Assembly (NCBI GenBank): GCA_964624475.1
Contig: CAZUYC010000092.1
Span: forward strand, 1-64,000
Direction: 5' to 3'
DNA: 64,000 nt
Source of the DNA: CAZUYC01 sp964624475
GTDB taxonomy: Bacteria > Myxococcota_A > UBA9160 > SMWR01
A program made the translations under genes and the position numbers. Under the pieces are notes generated by a model that had not been told where the DNA came from, did no database searches, and saw nothing but the letters and a program-made list of their open reading frames with translations. Position 1 is the first letter of the stretch. Each line of letters opens with the position of its first letter. This document shows positions 44,258 to 52,523 of this stretch, piece after piece.

Positions 44258-46780
44258 GTGGTAGAAGTGTCCGCGCAGGCCGCCATCCCCCCGTCGCGCG
44301 CTGCGCGCGGCCTCGCGAGCGAGGAGGCGCGGCGGCGCCTCGCGCGCTATGGCCCGAACGCGCTCCCCGAGGCGCCGCGGCTCCCGCTCTGGCGCCGCGT
44401 CGTGCGCCAGCTGCGGAGCGCGCTCATCTACGTCTTGCTGGCGGCGCTCGCCGTCGACCTCGGCATCTGGATCTCGGACGGCGCGGCGGGCGTCCCGATC
44501 GAGCCGATTGCGATCGCCGCCATCCTGATCCTGAACGCGACCCTCGGCGTCTGGCAGGAGTACCGGGCCGAGGATGCGCTCGCGAAGCTGCGGGAGCTCG
44601 AGGCGCCGCAGGTCCAGGCTCTGCGCGACGGCCGGCTCGCGCTCGTGGCGAGCCGCGACCTCGTCCCCGGCGACGTGGCGCGCATCGCGGCCGGCGGGCG
44701 CGTGCCGGCCGACGCGCGCGTCGACGGCGAGGGCGGTCTGCTCGTCGACGAGTCGATCCTGACCGGCGAGTCGGTCCCGGTCGAGAAGGGGCCGGACGGC
44801 GAGGTCTTCGCGGGGACGCTCGTCGTGCGCGGTGCCGCGTACGTCGAGATTACCCGCACCGGCCCGGCGAGCGCGATGGGGCGCATCGCCGAGATGCTGA
44901 GCCGCGTCCGTCCCGACCCGACCCCGCTCGAGCGGCGGCTCGAGGCGTTCGGCAACCGGATCGCAGCCTGGGTCGTGGCACTCGCGGTCGCGCTGGTGGC
45001 CGGCGGCGTGTGGGTCGAGGGCTGGTCGAGCCTCGACGACGCCTTCGTGTGGGCCGTGGCGCTCGCCGTCGCGGCGATCCCCGAGGGCCTGCCGGCGGTC
45101 CTCACGCTGACGCTCGCCCTCGGCGTCGAGCGCATGTCCCGGCGCCAGGCGGTGGTGCGCAAGCTCGCGGCGGTGGAGGCGCTCGGCTCGGTGACGGTGA
45201 TCGTCACCGACAAGACGGGGACGCTCACCGAGAACCGCATGCTCGTGCGCGAGGTCGATTCGCCGGATCTCCCGCGCGCGCTCCGTGCGATGACGCTCGC
45301 AAACGAGGCCGATCCCGACACCGGCGCGGGCGATCCGCTCGAGACGAGCCTCTACGCCCATGCCCGGGAGCAGGGCCTGGACCCGCTCGCGCTGCGCCTC
45401 GCCTGCGCGCGCCAGAGCACCCGCGCCTTCGACAGCGCGTGGAAGTTCATGCGCGTCAGCGTGCGCGAGGAGGGCAGGACCGCGAGCTACCTGAAGGGGG
45501 CTCCCGAGGTGCTGCTCGCGCGCTCGGCGCTCCCCGAAGCGGAGCGCCGCGGCTGGGCGGAGCGGGCCGAGGCGGGTGCCGCCCGGGGCCTGCGCGTGCT
45601 CGCGCTCGCCTGGGCGCCCGGGGAGGCCGAGGAGGGGCTCGAGTGGCTCGGCCTCGTGCTCTTCTGGGATCCGCCGCGCGCCGAGGTGCCGGACGCGCTC
45701 CAGGCGGCGCGCGCGGCCGGGGTGCGCGTCATCATGGTGACGGGCGACCATCCGGCGACGGCGGCGTCCATCGCGCGGACGGTCGGCATCGACGGCGATC
45801 GCATCGTGACGGGCGCGGAGCTCGACCGCCTCTCGCCCGAGGCGCTCCGCGAGCGGGTGGCGGAGGTGAGCGTCTTCGCGCGGGTGACGCCCGAGCACAA
45901 GCTCGCGCTCGTCGAAGCGCTGAAGGCGCGCGGCGAGATCGTCGCGATGACCGGCGACGGCGTGAACGACGCCCCGGCGCTCAAGCGCGCCGACGTCGGA
46001 GTGGCCATGGGGCGCCGCGGCAGCGACGTGAGCCGCGAGGTCGCCGACCTGGTCCTCCTCGACGACAACTTCGCGACCATCGTCGCCGCGATCGAGGAGG
46101 GCCGGAACATCTACGAGAACATCCAGAAGTTCATCCACTTCCTCTTCTCGACCAACGTCTCGCTGGTGCTCCTGGTGGCGATCGGCGCGATCGGGAGCGC
46201 CGTCCTCGACCTGCGCGACGCGGAGGGGATGCTGCTGGTGCCGCTCACGGCGGTGCAGCTGCTCTGGATCAACATCATCTCGAACGGCCCGCCCGCGCTG
46301 GCCATCGGGCTCGACCGCACGCCGGGGGTGATGGCGCGCGGCCCGCGCCCGCGCGAGGCGACCCTGCTCGGCCGCCGGGCGCTGCGCTTCGTGCTCGTCA
46401 CGGGCTCCGCGAAGGCGGCACTCGGCCTCGGCATGCTCGTCGTGCTGCCGGTCGTGGGCTTCACGACCCTGGCGACGCGCACCGCGGTCTTCCTCTACGA
46501 GACCCTCGCGCAGCTCGCCTACGCCTATCCGTCGCGGCAGCTCGAGGACCCCCCCCTCCGCAACCGGGTGCTGAACGCGATCGTGCTCCTGAGCGCGCTG
46601 CTCCAGCCGCTGCTCGTCTACCTCCCCGGCGCGCGGCGCCTGCTCGGCCTCGAACGGATCGACCCGCTCGCCTGGGGCTGGGTCGTCGGCGGGGTGGCGG
46701 CCGCCTGGCTCTTCGCGGACGGTTACAGCCGGCGCATGCGCCGCGAGGGGACGCTCCGCACGGGTGGCAGCGTCTCGTAG
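44258..46780 (+). CDS. P-type cation-transporting ATPase (P2A/SERCA-PMR1-like)
   Basis: 840 residues from GTG 44258. Actuator motif SILTGESVPVEKG (about 167-179), M4 motif AAIPEGLPAVLTL (about 272), phosphorylation site IVTDKTGTLTEN (about 317), KGAPEVLLAR and the hinge MTGDGVNDAPALKRADVGVA (about 564). M6 reads LLWINIISNGPPALAIGLD, where Ca pumps usually have an Asp in NxxTDGxPA, so one cation ligand is Asn here. It exports or imports a cation with ATP; Ca2+ is a plausible substrate but not proven. The N-terminal cation-ATPase domain and the C-terminal M7-M10 bundle are present. Confidence 0.87.
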   Translation: MVEVSAQAAIPPSRAARGLASEEARRRLARYGPNALPEAPRLPLWRRVVRQLRSALIYVLLAALAVDLGIWISDGAAGVPIEPIAIAAILILNATLGVWQEYRAEDALAKLRELEAPQVQALRDGRLALVASRDLVPGDVARIAAGGRVPADARVDGEGGLLVDESILTGESVPVEKGPDGEVFAGTLVVRGAAYVEITRTGPASAMGRIAEMLSRVRPDPTPLERRLEAFGNRIAAWVVALAVALVAGGVWVEGWSSLDDAFVWAVALAVAAIPEGLPAVLTLTLALGVERMSRRQAVVRKLAAVEALGSVTVIVTDKTGTLTENRMLVREVDSPDLPRALRAMTLANEADPDTGAGDPLETSLYAHAREQGLDPLALRLACARQSTRAFDSAWKFMRVSVREEGRTASYLKGAPEVLLARSALPEAERRGWAERAEAGAARGLRVLALAWAPGEAEEGLEWLGLVLFWDPPRAEVPDALQAARAAGVRVIMVTGDHPATAASIARTVGIDGDRIVTGAELDRLSPEALRERVAEVSVFARVTPEHKLALVEALKARGEIVAMTGDGVNDAPALKRADVGVAMGRRGSDVSREVADLVLLDDNFATIVAAIEEGRNIYENIQKFIHFLFSTNVSLVLLVAIGAIGSAVLDLRDAEGMLLVPLTAVQLLWINIISNGPPALAIGLDRTPGVMARGPRPREATLLGRRALRFVLVTGSAKAALGLGMLVVLPVVGFTTLATRTAVFLYETLAQLAYAYPSRQLEDPPLRNRVLNAIVLLSALLQPLLVYLPGARRLLGLERIDPLAWGWVVGGVAAAWLFADGYSRRMRREGTLRTGGSVS

Positions 46781-46984
46781 GCCGCGGCCGAGGAGAAGCC
46801 GCCCCGGCGCCAGCGATCGCCGGCAGGCAGACCATCAGGATCGCGGCTGAGGCGAGATGCCGCACACCGGGAGGCCTGCATCGGGGGCCGCCGGCGGCCA
46901 CGGGCCCCCGCCCTCCCATCGTGCTATGCGTCAGCCCCGCGCCGCACGCCCTGGGGCGTTGGCCGACTTCTCGGAGGAGCGTTC

Positions 46985-47440
46985 ATGAAGCGAGCACGCA
47001 TCGCGGCGGCCGCCCTCGGCCTGTTCGTCGCCGGACTGGGGGGAGCCGCCGCGCTCGCGGGGGCCAAGGAGCAGACGGTGAAGGAGCTCATGGGCGAGAA
47101 CTTCGCCGGGCTGCAGCAGATCCTGATCTCCCTGATCACCTCGAACTACTCGGGCGTGCCCGCGCAGGTGAAGGTCATCCACGACCACGCGGCCGCGCTG
47201 GCCCAGATGGTGCCGGCCAACGCACAGGCCGACCGCGATCGCTTCCTGAGCTACGCCTACGAGCTGCGCACCCACGCCGACGACCTCGGTGCGATCGTGC
47301 AGGCGCTGATGGAGCACGACAAGGGCAAGCAGCAGCTGGCCACCGACTCGCTGCGCGAGGCCGCCGCCGCGCACTACGGCGGCATGGTCACCATGTGCGT
47401 CGCCTGCCACAACCGCTTCCGCGCGACCGCCGTCCGCTAG
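46985..47440 (+). CDS. cytochrome c'-like monohaem protein (class II c-type)
   Basis: 151 residues. Signal peptide AALGLFVAGLGGAAALAGA, then a helical domain with one haem motif CVACH near the C-terminus (about 138-142), the placement typical of four-helix cytochromes c' and c556. A strong ribosome site GGAGGAG precedes ATG 46985. It probably binds haem covalently in the periplasm and either carries electrons or binds small gases. It stands upstream of, and converges with, the quinol:cytochrome c operon. Confidence 0.8.
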   Translation: MKRARIAAAALGLFVAGLGGAAALAGAKEQTVKELMGENFAGLQQILISLITSNYSGVPAQVKVIHDHAAALAQMVPANAQADRDRFLSYAYELRTHADDLGAIVQALMEHDKGKQQLATDSLREAAAAHYGGMVTMCVACHNRFRATAVR

Positions 47441-47497
47441 GAGACTGACCCAAGACTGGCGCGGTAAGACCGGGCGCCGAGGCGCGCCGCCGGCTGC

Positions 47498-49216
47498 CTA
47501 GGAGGCGAGGCGCCGGATCTTGGCGCGCAGGCCGACGAGGACGAGGACGATCAGCCCGAGGGCGACGGCGAGGCCGCGGCGCCGCGCCGCCAGCTCCTTC
47601 AGCGCGTCGCTTGCGCTGGCGATGGCCGCGCGCGCCTGCCCGAGGCCCTCCGCCTGGGTGGTGGCGAAGGCGCTGCCCGCGTCGGTGCGGAAGCCGTGCA
47701 CGAGCGCCTCGAGCTGGATCTGCGCGTCGATGGCGCGGTCGAGGCTCGAGAGCCCCGCCTGCACCGGCACGCCGCCGGCGCGCGCGCGGAGCATGATGCG
47801 CTCGGCGCGGGCCGTGAGCGACGTGATCTCGCGCATGCGCTCCATGACCTCGACCCCGAGCCGGAAGCCCTGCCCGCTGCCGAGCACCGGCTCGGCCGTG
47901 TGGCAGTCGCTGCAGCGCACCACCCCCTCCTGGCGCTCCGCGCTCGTCTCGGGGTCGCGGCTCGTGACCGTCGTCTTGCCGATGCGGAAGCGCTGGAGCA
48001 GGCGCTCGAAGGCGGGGCTCAGCGCGGCTCCGCCCTCCGCCGGGCCGCCGCCCTCGACGTGGTGGAACGGAAGCGCCAGCATCCGGTCCACCATCCAGTC
48101 GAAGAGCTTGCTGCCCGTGCGCCCCTCCGCCTGCGCCAGCAGCGCGTTCCGGGTGCGGACGTAGCCCTCGCGCAGGTCCTCGGGCTCGAACTCGGCGCCC
48201 TGCGCGCCCGCGACGTCCTCGTGGCAGAAGGCGCAGGGGTAGGGCGGCAGCGGCGCCAGCATGGCCAGGGTCGGGCGCATCACCGAGTGGTTCCCGTGGC
48301 AGGTGGCGCACTCGGCGAAGTGGTGCAAGCCGGTGAGCGCCGCCTGGGGATCGGGCGCCTCGTGGCAGGCGTCGCAGCGGCCCCCGGCCTCCGCGAGGTA
48401 CTCGTTGTGCCGGTGGAAGCCCTCGCGCTTGGCGCTCGCGCGGAAGAGCGTGGCCTCGCGCCCGTGGCAGTTCCCGCAGACGAGGGACACCGAATCGACC
48501 CCCGGAGGCGCGGCGCCGTGGTTTCCGTGGCAGTCGTTGCAGGTGGGCGCCGACAGGTCTCCGCGCCCGAGCAGCGCCTCCGCGTGTACGCTGTGGCGCC
48601 AGCGCGCGTACTGGTCCGTCGGCAGCGGCGAGCCGTCGGCGAGCTTGGCGCCGGCCATGTGGTCGGCCTCGGCGTGGCAGCCCGCGCAGGTCGTGGCCAC
48701 CCGCAGCGGATACACCGGAGAGCGTGGATCGCCCACCCGTAGGATGCCATGGGAGCCGTGGCAGCTCACGCAGGTCGCGACCTGCGTGTTGCCCTGGGCG
48801 CGCGCGACGCCGTGGTGGCTGGTCCAGTACTCGCGCTCCTGGTCGATGCGCTCGCCCGGGTCGTAGCGCTTCATCGTCTCGGGGTCGGAGTGGCAGCGGC
48901 CGCAGAAGCCGGGGACGGCCGCGCGCTCGGGGACGTCGCGGAAGGGGTTGGCCGCCCAGCCGGCGTCCATGGCGAGATCCGCGTCGCCGGCGCGCGCCGG
49001 ATCGGGGTTGCCGCCGTGACAGTCCTGGCAGGAGAGTCCGAGCTTCGCGTGGACGTCGTCGTCGAGCTTCTGCCGCAGCTCCTGCGCGGCGTCGCCGAAG
49101 ACCTCGGCGTCGAAGTGACAGGCGGTGCATGAGGTTCGCGGCGCGTCGGCGGCGCGGCCGGCGCCCGCGAGGGCCGCGAGGGGCAGCAGCAGCGCGAGCG
49201 CTCGCGGCGGCCTCAT
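47498..49216 (-). CDS. membrane-anchored undecahaem c-type cytochrome
   Basis: 572 residues. A signal peptide (LALLLPLAALAGAGRA) is followed by eleven CxxCH motifs: CTACH, CQDCH, CGRCH, CVSCH, CAGCH, CNDCH, CGNCH, CDACH, CATCH, CAFCH and CSDCH, the first at about 30 and the last at about 433. A long helical region and a C-terminal transmembrane anchor (LAVALGLIVLVLVGLRAKI) end the protein. ATG 49216 overlaps the stop of the cytochrome b gene (ATGA). It is the last gene of a cytochrome c, Rieske, cytochrome b operon, so it likely replaces or supplements cytochrome c1 as electron exit of the complex. The haem count is by direct reading. Confidence 0.88.
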   Translation of the reverse strand: MRPPRALALLLPLAALAGAGRAADAPRTSCTACHFDAEVFGDAAQELRQKLDDDVHAKLGLSCQDCHGGNPDPARAGDADLAMDAGWAANPFRDVPERAAVPGFCGRCHSDPETMKRYDPGERIDQEREYWTSHHGVARAQGNTQVATCVSCHGSHGILRVGDPRSPVYPLRVATTCAGCHAEADHMAGAKLADGSPLPTDQYARWRHSVHAEALLGRGDLSAPTCNDCHGNHGAAPPGVDSVSLVCGNCHGREATLFRASAKREGFHRHNEYLAEAGGRCDACHEAPDPQAALTGLHHFAECATCHGNHSVMRPTLAMLAPLPPYPCAFCHEDVAGAQGAEFEPEDLREGYVRTRNALLAQAEGRTGSKLFDWMVDRMLALPFHHVEGGGPAEGGAALSPAFERLLQRFRIGKTTVTSRDPETSAERQEGVVRCSDCHTAEPVLGSGQGFRLGVEVMERMREITSLTARAERIMLRARAGGVPVQAGLSSLDRAIDAQIQLEALVHGFRTDAGSAFATTQAEGLGQARAAIASASDALKELAARRRGLAVALGLIVLVLVGLRAKIRRLAS

Positions 49217-50364
49217 GGCCGCGCGCTCCCGCCCCCTCCGCGGGTACCCGCCCCGAGCACGACCAGCACGGCGAGCGTCCCCACCACGGCGTACACCGGC
49301 GCCCAGGAGCGGTAGCCCCATGCGGTCATGCCCACCGCGTAGGCCACGGCGGCGGCGCCGATCACGCCGAAGGCGGCGCTCCCGCGCCCCGCGCGCGCCC
49401 GGTCGAGGAACGGCACCAGCAGCAGCAGCCCGGCGCCGAGCCCGAAGCCGAGGATGGCCAGCGCCTCGTACTCGATGCCCGCGATGGCGCCACCCGGGAC
49501 GAGCTTGAGCGTCTGGAACATGAAGACGAAGTACCACTCGGGGCGGATGTCGGCGTAGGCGGGCGCGAAGGGATCGGCCTTCTCGCCGAGCTCCCACGGA
49601 AACAGCGCCGCGAGTGCGGTGATCACGCCGAGCGCCAGAATCCAGCCGAAGAGGTCGCGCAGCAGGAAGTCGGGGAAGAAGCGCATGCTGCGGCCGGGCC
49701 GGTCGGACTGCTCCACTCCCGGCGGAACGCTCATGCCCTGGATCTGCACCTGCACCAGGTGGAAGACGAGCAGCAGCGCCGCGACGGCGGGAAGGATCGC
49801 CACGTGCCAGCCGTAGAAGCGCGAGAGCGTGCCGCCGCTCACCCGATCGCCGCCGCGCAGGAAGCGCAGCATCCACTCGCCCACCACGGGCACGCTGCCG
49901 GCGATGTCGGTGCCGACCTTCGTCGCGAAGTAGGCCAGCTGGTTCCACGGCAGCAGGTAGCCGGAGAAGCCGAAGGCGAGCAGGACGAAGAAGAGCAGAC
50001 AGCCGGAGAGCCAGGTGAGCTCGCGGGGGGGCCGGTAGGCCTTCAGGAAGTAGACGCTCGCGAGGTGCACGAAGGCGAAGAAGATCATCAGGTTGGCGGA
50101 CCACGAGTGGATCGAGCGGATCAGCCAGCCGAACGAGACGGTGGTCATGATGAACTCGACCGACTCGAAGGCCTCGTCGGCGGAGGGGCGGTAGTAGAGC
50201 ATCAGCAGCATGCCGGTGCCGACCTGCACCAGGAAGAAGAAGAGCGCCATGCCGCCGAGGAAGTAGAAGATCGAGTAGCGGTGGACCGGAACCGTCTTGT
50301 GCGCGGCGAAGCCCCGGATCGCCGCGAGCGGCAGGCGCTCCTCGAGCCACGCCCCGAGGCTCAC
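49213..50364 (-). CDS. petB: cytochrome b of a bc/b6f-type quinol oxidoreductase
   Basis: 383 residues and about eight to nine membrane helices. The haem-ligating His pairs are IHSWSANLMIFFAFVHLA (13 residues between) and WHVAILPAVAALLLVFHLV (14 between); the 13/14 spacing is that of cytochrome b6. The Qo-site motif PEWYFVFMFQ is near 273. The fused b6 plus subunit IV-like C-terminus lacks only the last helices of mitochondrial cytochrome b. It transfers quinol electrons to the Rieske protein upstream and onward to c-type haems. Operon order is cytochrome c, Rieske, cytochrome b, undecahaem. Confidence 0.9.
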   Translation of the reverse strand: MSLGAWLEERLPLAAIRGFAAHKTVPVHRYSIFYFLGGMALFFFLVQVGTGMLLMLYYRPSADEAFESVEFIMTTVSFGWLIRSIHSWSANLMIFFAFVHLASVYFLKAYRPPRELTWLSGCLLFFVLLAFGFSGYLLPWNQLAYFATKVGTDIAGSVPVVGEWMLRFLRGGDRVSGGTLSRFYGWHVAILPAVAALLLVFHLVQVQIQGMSVPPGVEQSDRPGRSMRFFPDFLLRDLFGWILALGVITALAALFPWELGEKADPFAPAYADIRPEWYFVFMFQTLKLVPGGAIAGIEYEALAILGFGLGAGLLLLVPFLDRARAGRGSAAFGVIGAAAVAYAVGMTAWGYRSWAPVYAVVGTLAVLVVLGAGTRGGGGSARP

Positions 50365-50382
50365 CGCACCCGCCTCACGGCC

Positions 50383-50859
50383 TCACACCCGCGTCACCAC
50401 CAGGGCATCGGGCTGGCCCGGCCCGCGCGCCACGCGGTTCACCTCGTAGCGCTCGAGCGGCCGCGGGGGCGGCCCCGCCACGTTGCGGCCGGTCAGGTCG
50501 TAGTGGCCGCTGTGACAGTTGCACCAGATGCGCCGCTCGGCGCGCTGGTACTCGACGATGCAGGCGAGGTGGGTGCAGGTGGCCGAGAAGGCCCGGAAGT
50601 CGTCCTCGGCCAGCCGGATCAGGATCACCGGCTCCGCGCCGAAGCGCACGATCTTGAAGCCGCGCTGCATCAGCTCCGGATCGTTGACGGCGCCCGCCTC
50701 CACCTGACGCGTGGTGGCCTCGGGCACCCGCGGCGGGCTCAGGTAGCGCAGGACCGGATACGCGATCGAGAGCAGCAGCGCGCCCGCGGAGGTGCCGAGG
50801 ATCCAATCCAGGAGGCTGCGGCGCGACAGCAGCCGGGGACCTTCGGCATCGGCACTCAC
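50383..50859 (-). CDS. petA: Rieske 2Fe-2S protein of the quinol oxidoreductase
   Basis: 158 residues from GTG 50859 (GGGGAAGCGGA upstream; a longer frame to 51021 overlaps the cytochrome c gene and is not used). One membrane helix (LDWILGTSAGALLLSIAYPV, about 17-36) with a twin-Arg-like SRRS before it. Cluster motifs CTHLACIV (about 95) and CNCHSGHYD (about 111) contain the two Cys and two His ligands. It shuttles electrons from the Qo site to a c-type haem. It starts 31 bp after the cytochrome c gene. Confidence 0.92.
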   Translation of the reverse strand: MSADAEGPRLLSRRSLLDWILGTSAGALLLSIAYPVLRYLSPPRVPEATTRQVEAGAVNDPELMQRGFKIVRFGAEPVILIRLAEDDFRAFSATCTHLACIVEYQRAERRIWCNCHSGHYDLTGRNVAGPPPRPLERYEVNRVARGPGQPDALVVTRV

Positions 50860-50890
50860 TCCGCTTCCCCCCGCACGCAGTCCGCTCGGT

Positions 50891-51229
50891 CTACTTCGGG
50901 GCGGCCGAGGCGCCCGCGAGCGCGCGGATGTGGACGGCGATGGTGCGCAGATCGTCGTCGCTGACCTTGGAGGCGATGGACTTGTGCTTGGGATTCGCGC
51001 GGAAGGCCGAGACGACGGCATCGGCCGAATCCTCCGCGACCCACTTCGGATCGACGAGCGACTTCGCCTTCATCGCCTTTCCCATGGGTGTGGCGCCGTG
51101 GCCGTCGGCTCCGTGGCACTTGACGCAGTTGGCTTCGTAGAGCTTCGCACCCTCCTCGGCCGACGCTGGAGACGGGCCGAGGCACAGGACGCCGAGAGCG
51201 ACAGCGAGAAGAGCGGACGAGGAGCGCAT
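50891..51229 (-). CDS. small class I c-type cytochrome
   Basis: 112 residues. Signal peptide LLAVALGVLCLGPSPASA; mature protein with one haem motif CVKCH (about 36-40), GADGHGATPMGKAM providing a possible axial Met, and DDDLRTIAVHIRALAG as the C-terminal helix. This is the cytochrome c4/c5-like or SoxX-size fold. It is the first gene of the Rieske/cytochrome b operon and probably shuttles electrons away from the complex. Confidence 0.87.
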   Translation of the reverse strand: MRSSSALLAVALGVLCLGPSPASAEEGAKLYEANCVKCHGADGHGATPMGKAMKAKSLVDPKWVAEDSADAVVSAFRANPKHKSIASKVSDDDLRTIAVHIRALAGASAAPK

Positions 51230-51534
51230 GGGCGTTCTCCTTGCGCCGGGGGGCCGGCGCGGTGGAAGAGTTGCAGGTTCGAGACGTCGGAGGTGCAGGC
51301 TACCCCGTGCACGGATTCGAAATCAACGCGCGGTCCATCGGTGGACGACGATCCGCAGGGCGCTGGGGCGCAAAGCCCCATGGCTCGTGTCCGACTCATC
51401 CGCGGCACGGAAGTTGATTTGCTGCCGAGGCAAGATAGTCGGCCACTTCTTCCTTGACAGAGGGTCTCGTCCTGGGGGGAAATAGGTGAACGCTGGTTGC
51501 GAGTCGGCATCGTCGCTCGCTGGAGGGTCGGCTC
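51230..51534. other. divergent intergenic region of the redox locus
   Basis: 305 bp with no gene, between the cytochrome c (minus) and decahaem (plus) starts, so it must hold both promoters. A stem TGGGGC-GCAAA-GCCCCA lies at 51364-51380 and could be an operator or a leader hairpin. A TTGACA hexamer stands at 51454-51459 on the plus strand (listed separately). No recognisable Fnr or Fur box was read with confidence. Confidence 0.6.
51454..51484 (+). promoter_or_regulatory. putative sigma70-type promoter of mtrA-mtrB
   Basis: A perfect -35 hexamer TTGACA (51454-51459) is followed after 18-19 bp by the AT-rich GGAAATAG (51478-51485), the only plausible -10 in a very GC-rich stretch. It sits about 50 bp upstream of the decahaem cytochrome start. 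The -10 is weak, so an activator may be needed. Confidence 0.4.
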
Positions 51535-52500
51535 ATGATGCGTGCTCGAGGTCAGGCTGCGCGCGACGCCGGAACGCGGGCGGCGAGCTGGCTGCACTGG
51601 GTCGGGCTGTGTCTCGGCGCCCTGCTGGTCACCGCGCTGCCCGCGCGAGCGCTGCCGCCGAACTACGTGGGCGACGAGGTCTGCGCCGGCTGCCACGAGG
51701 ATCTCCTCCCGCACTACTCGGCGACGATCCACGCGAAGGTGCTCAACGAGACCAATGCGCGGACGGAAGCGATGCGGCGGGGCTGCGAGGCGTGCCATGG
51801 CCCCGGCCAGGCCCACGTCGAGGCGGGCGGCGGCCGCGGGGAGGGCGGAGAGGGCTGGGTCAGCTTCCAGACGGACTCGGGCGAGAGCGCGGAGGTCCAG
51901 AACGCGGTCTGTTTCGGCTGCCACAAGGGCGGCGAGCAGCTCTATTGGAAGGGCAGCCCCCACCAGTCGCGCGGCGCGCCCTGCACCAGCTGCCACGACG
52001 TGATGCGAAACGTCTCGACGGACAAGATGCTCGCCGAGTCGAACGTCGTGGAAACCTGCGCGCAGTGCCACCTGATCAAGCGCTCGCAGACCTTCCGCAA
52101 CTCCCACATGCCGCTGCGCCAGGGGCCGCTCAAGGAAGGCTGGATGGACTGCAGCTCCTGCCACAACCCGCACGGGACGATCACCCCGAAGCTGATCGCC
52201 GCCCAGTCGACCAACGACTCCTGCTACTCCTGCCACGCGGACAAGCGCGGGCCCTTCCTCTGGGAGCACGCGCCGGTGACGGAGAACTGCACCAACTGCC
52301 ACGACCCGCACGGCTCGATCACCACGTCGCTGCTGAAGATGCCCGTGCCGCAGCTGTGCCAGACCTGCCACGTGGCCACGCGGCACCCCTCCAACCCGTA
52401 TTCCGCCACGGACCGGAGGGCGTTCGGGCGCGGATGTCTGCACTGCCACAACAGCATCCACGGCAGCAACCACCCCTCCGGTACGGCCTTCACCCGCTGA
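51535..52500 (+). CDS. mtrA: decahaem c-type cytochrome (MtrA/DmsE family)
   Basis: 321 residues, close to Shewanella MtrA (about 333). After a signal peptide (VGLCLGALLVTALPARA) there are ten CxxCH motifs: CAGCH (about 50), CEACH, CFGCH, CTSCH, CAQCH, CSSCH, CYSCH, CTNCH, CQTCH and CLHCH (about 301). YVGDEVCAGCHEDL and RRGCEACHGPGQAHVEAGG are the family-specific first two haem regions. It should form a haem wire inside the porin encoded 24 bp downstream and carry electrons across the outer membrane. GGAGGG precedes ATG 51535. Direction of flow (oxidation or reduction of extracellular donors) cannot be read. Confidence 0.9.
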   Translation: MMRARGQAARDAGTRAASWLHWVGLCLGALLVTALPARALPPNYVGDEVCAGCHEDLLPHYSATIHAKVLNETNARTEAMRRGCEACHGPGQAHVEAGGGRGEGGEGWVSFQTDSGESAEVQNAVCFGCHKGGEQLYWKGSPHQSRGAPCTSCHDVMRNVSTDKMLAESNVVETCAQCHLIKRSQTFRNSHMPLRQGPLKEGWMDCSSCHNPHGTITPKLIAAQSTNDSCYSCHADKRGPFLWEHAPVTENCTNCHDPHGSITTSLLKMPVPQLCQTCHVATRHPSNPYSATDRRAFGRGCLHCHNSIHGSNHPSGTAFTR

Positions 52501-52523
52501 CCGCGGTCTAGAGGAGCCTCGCC

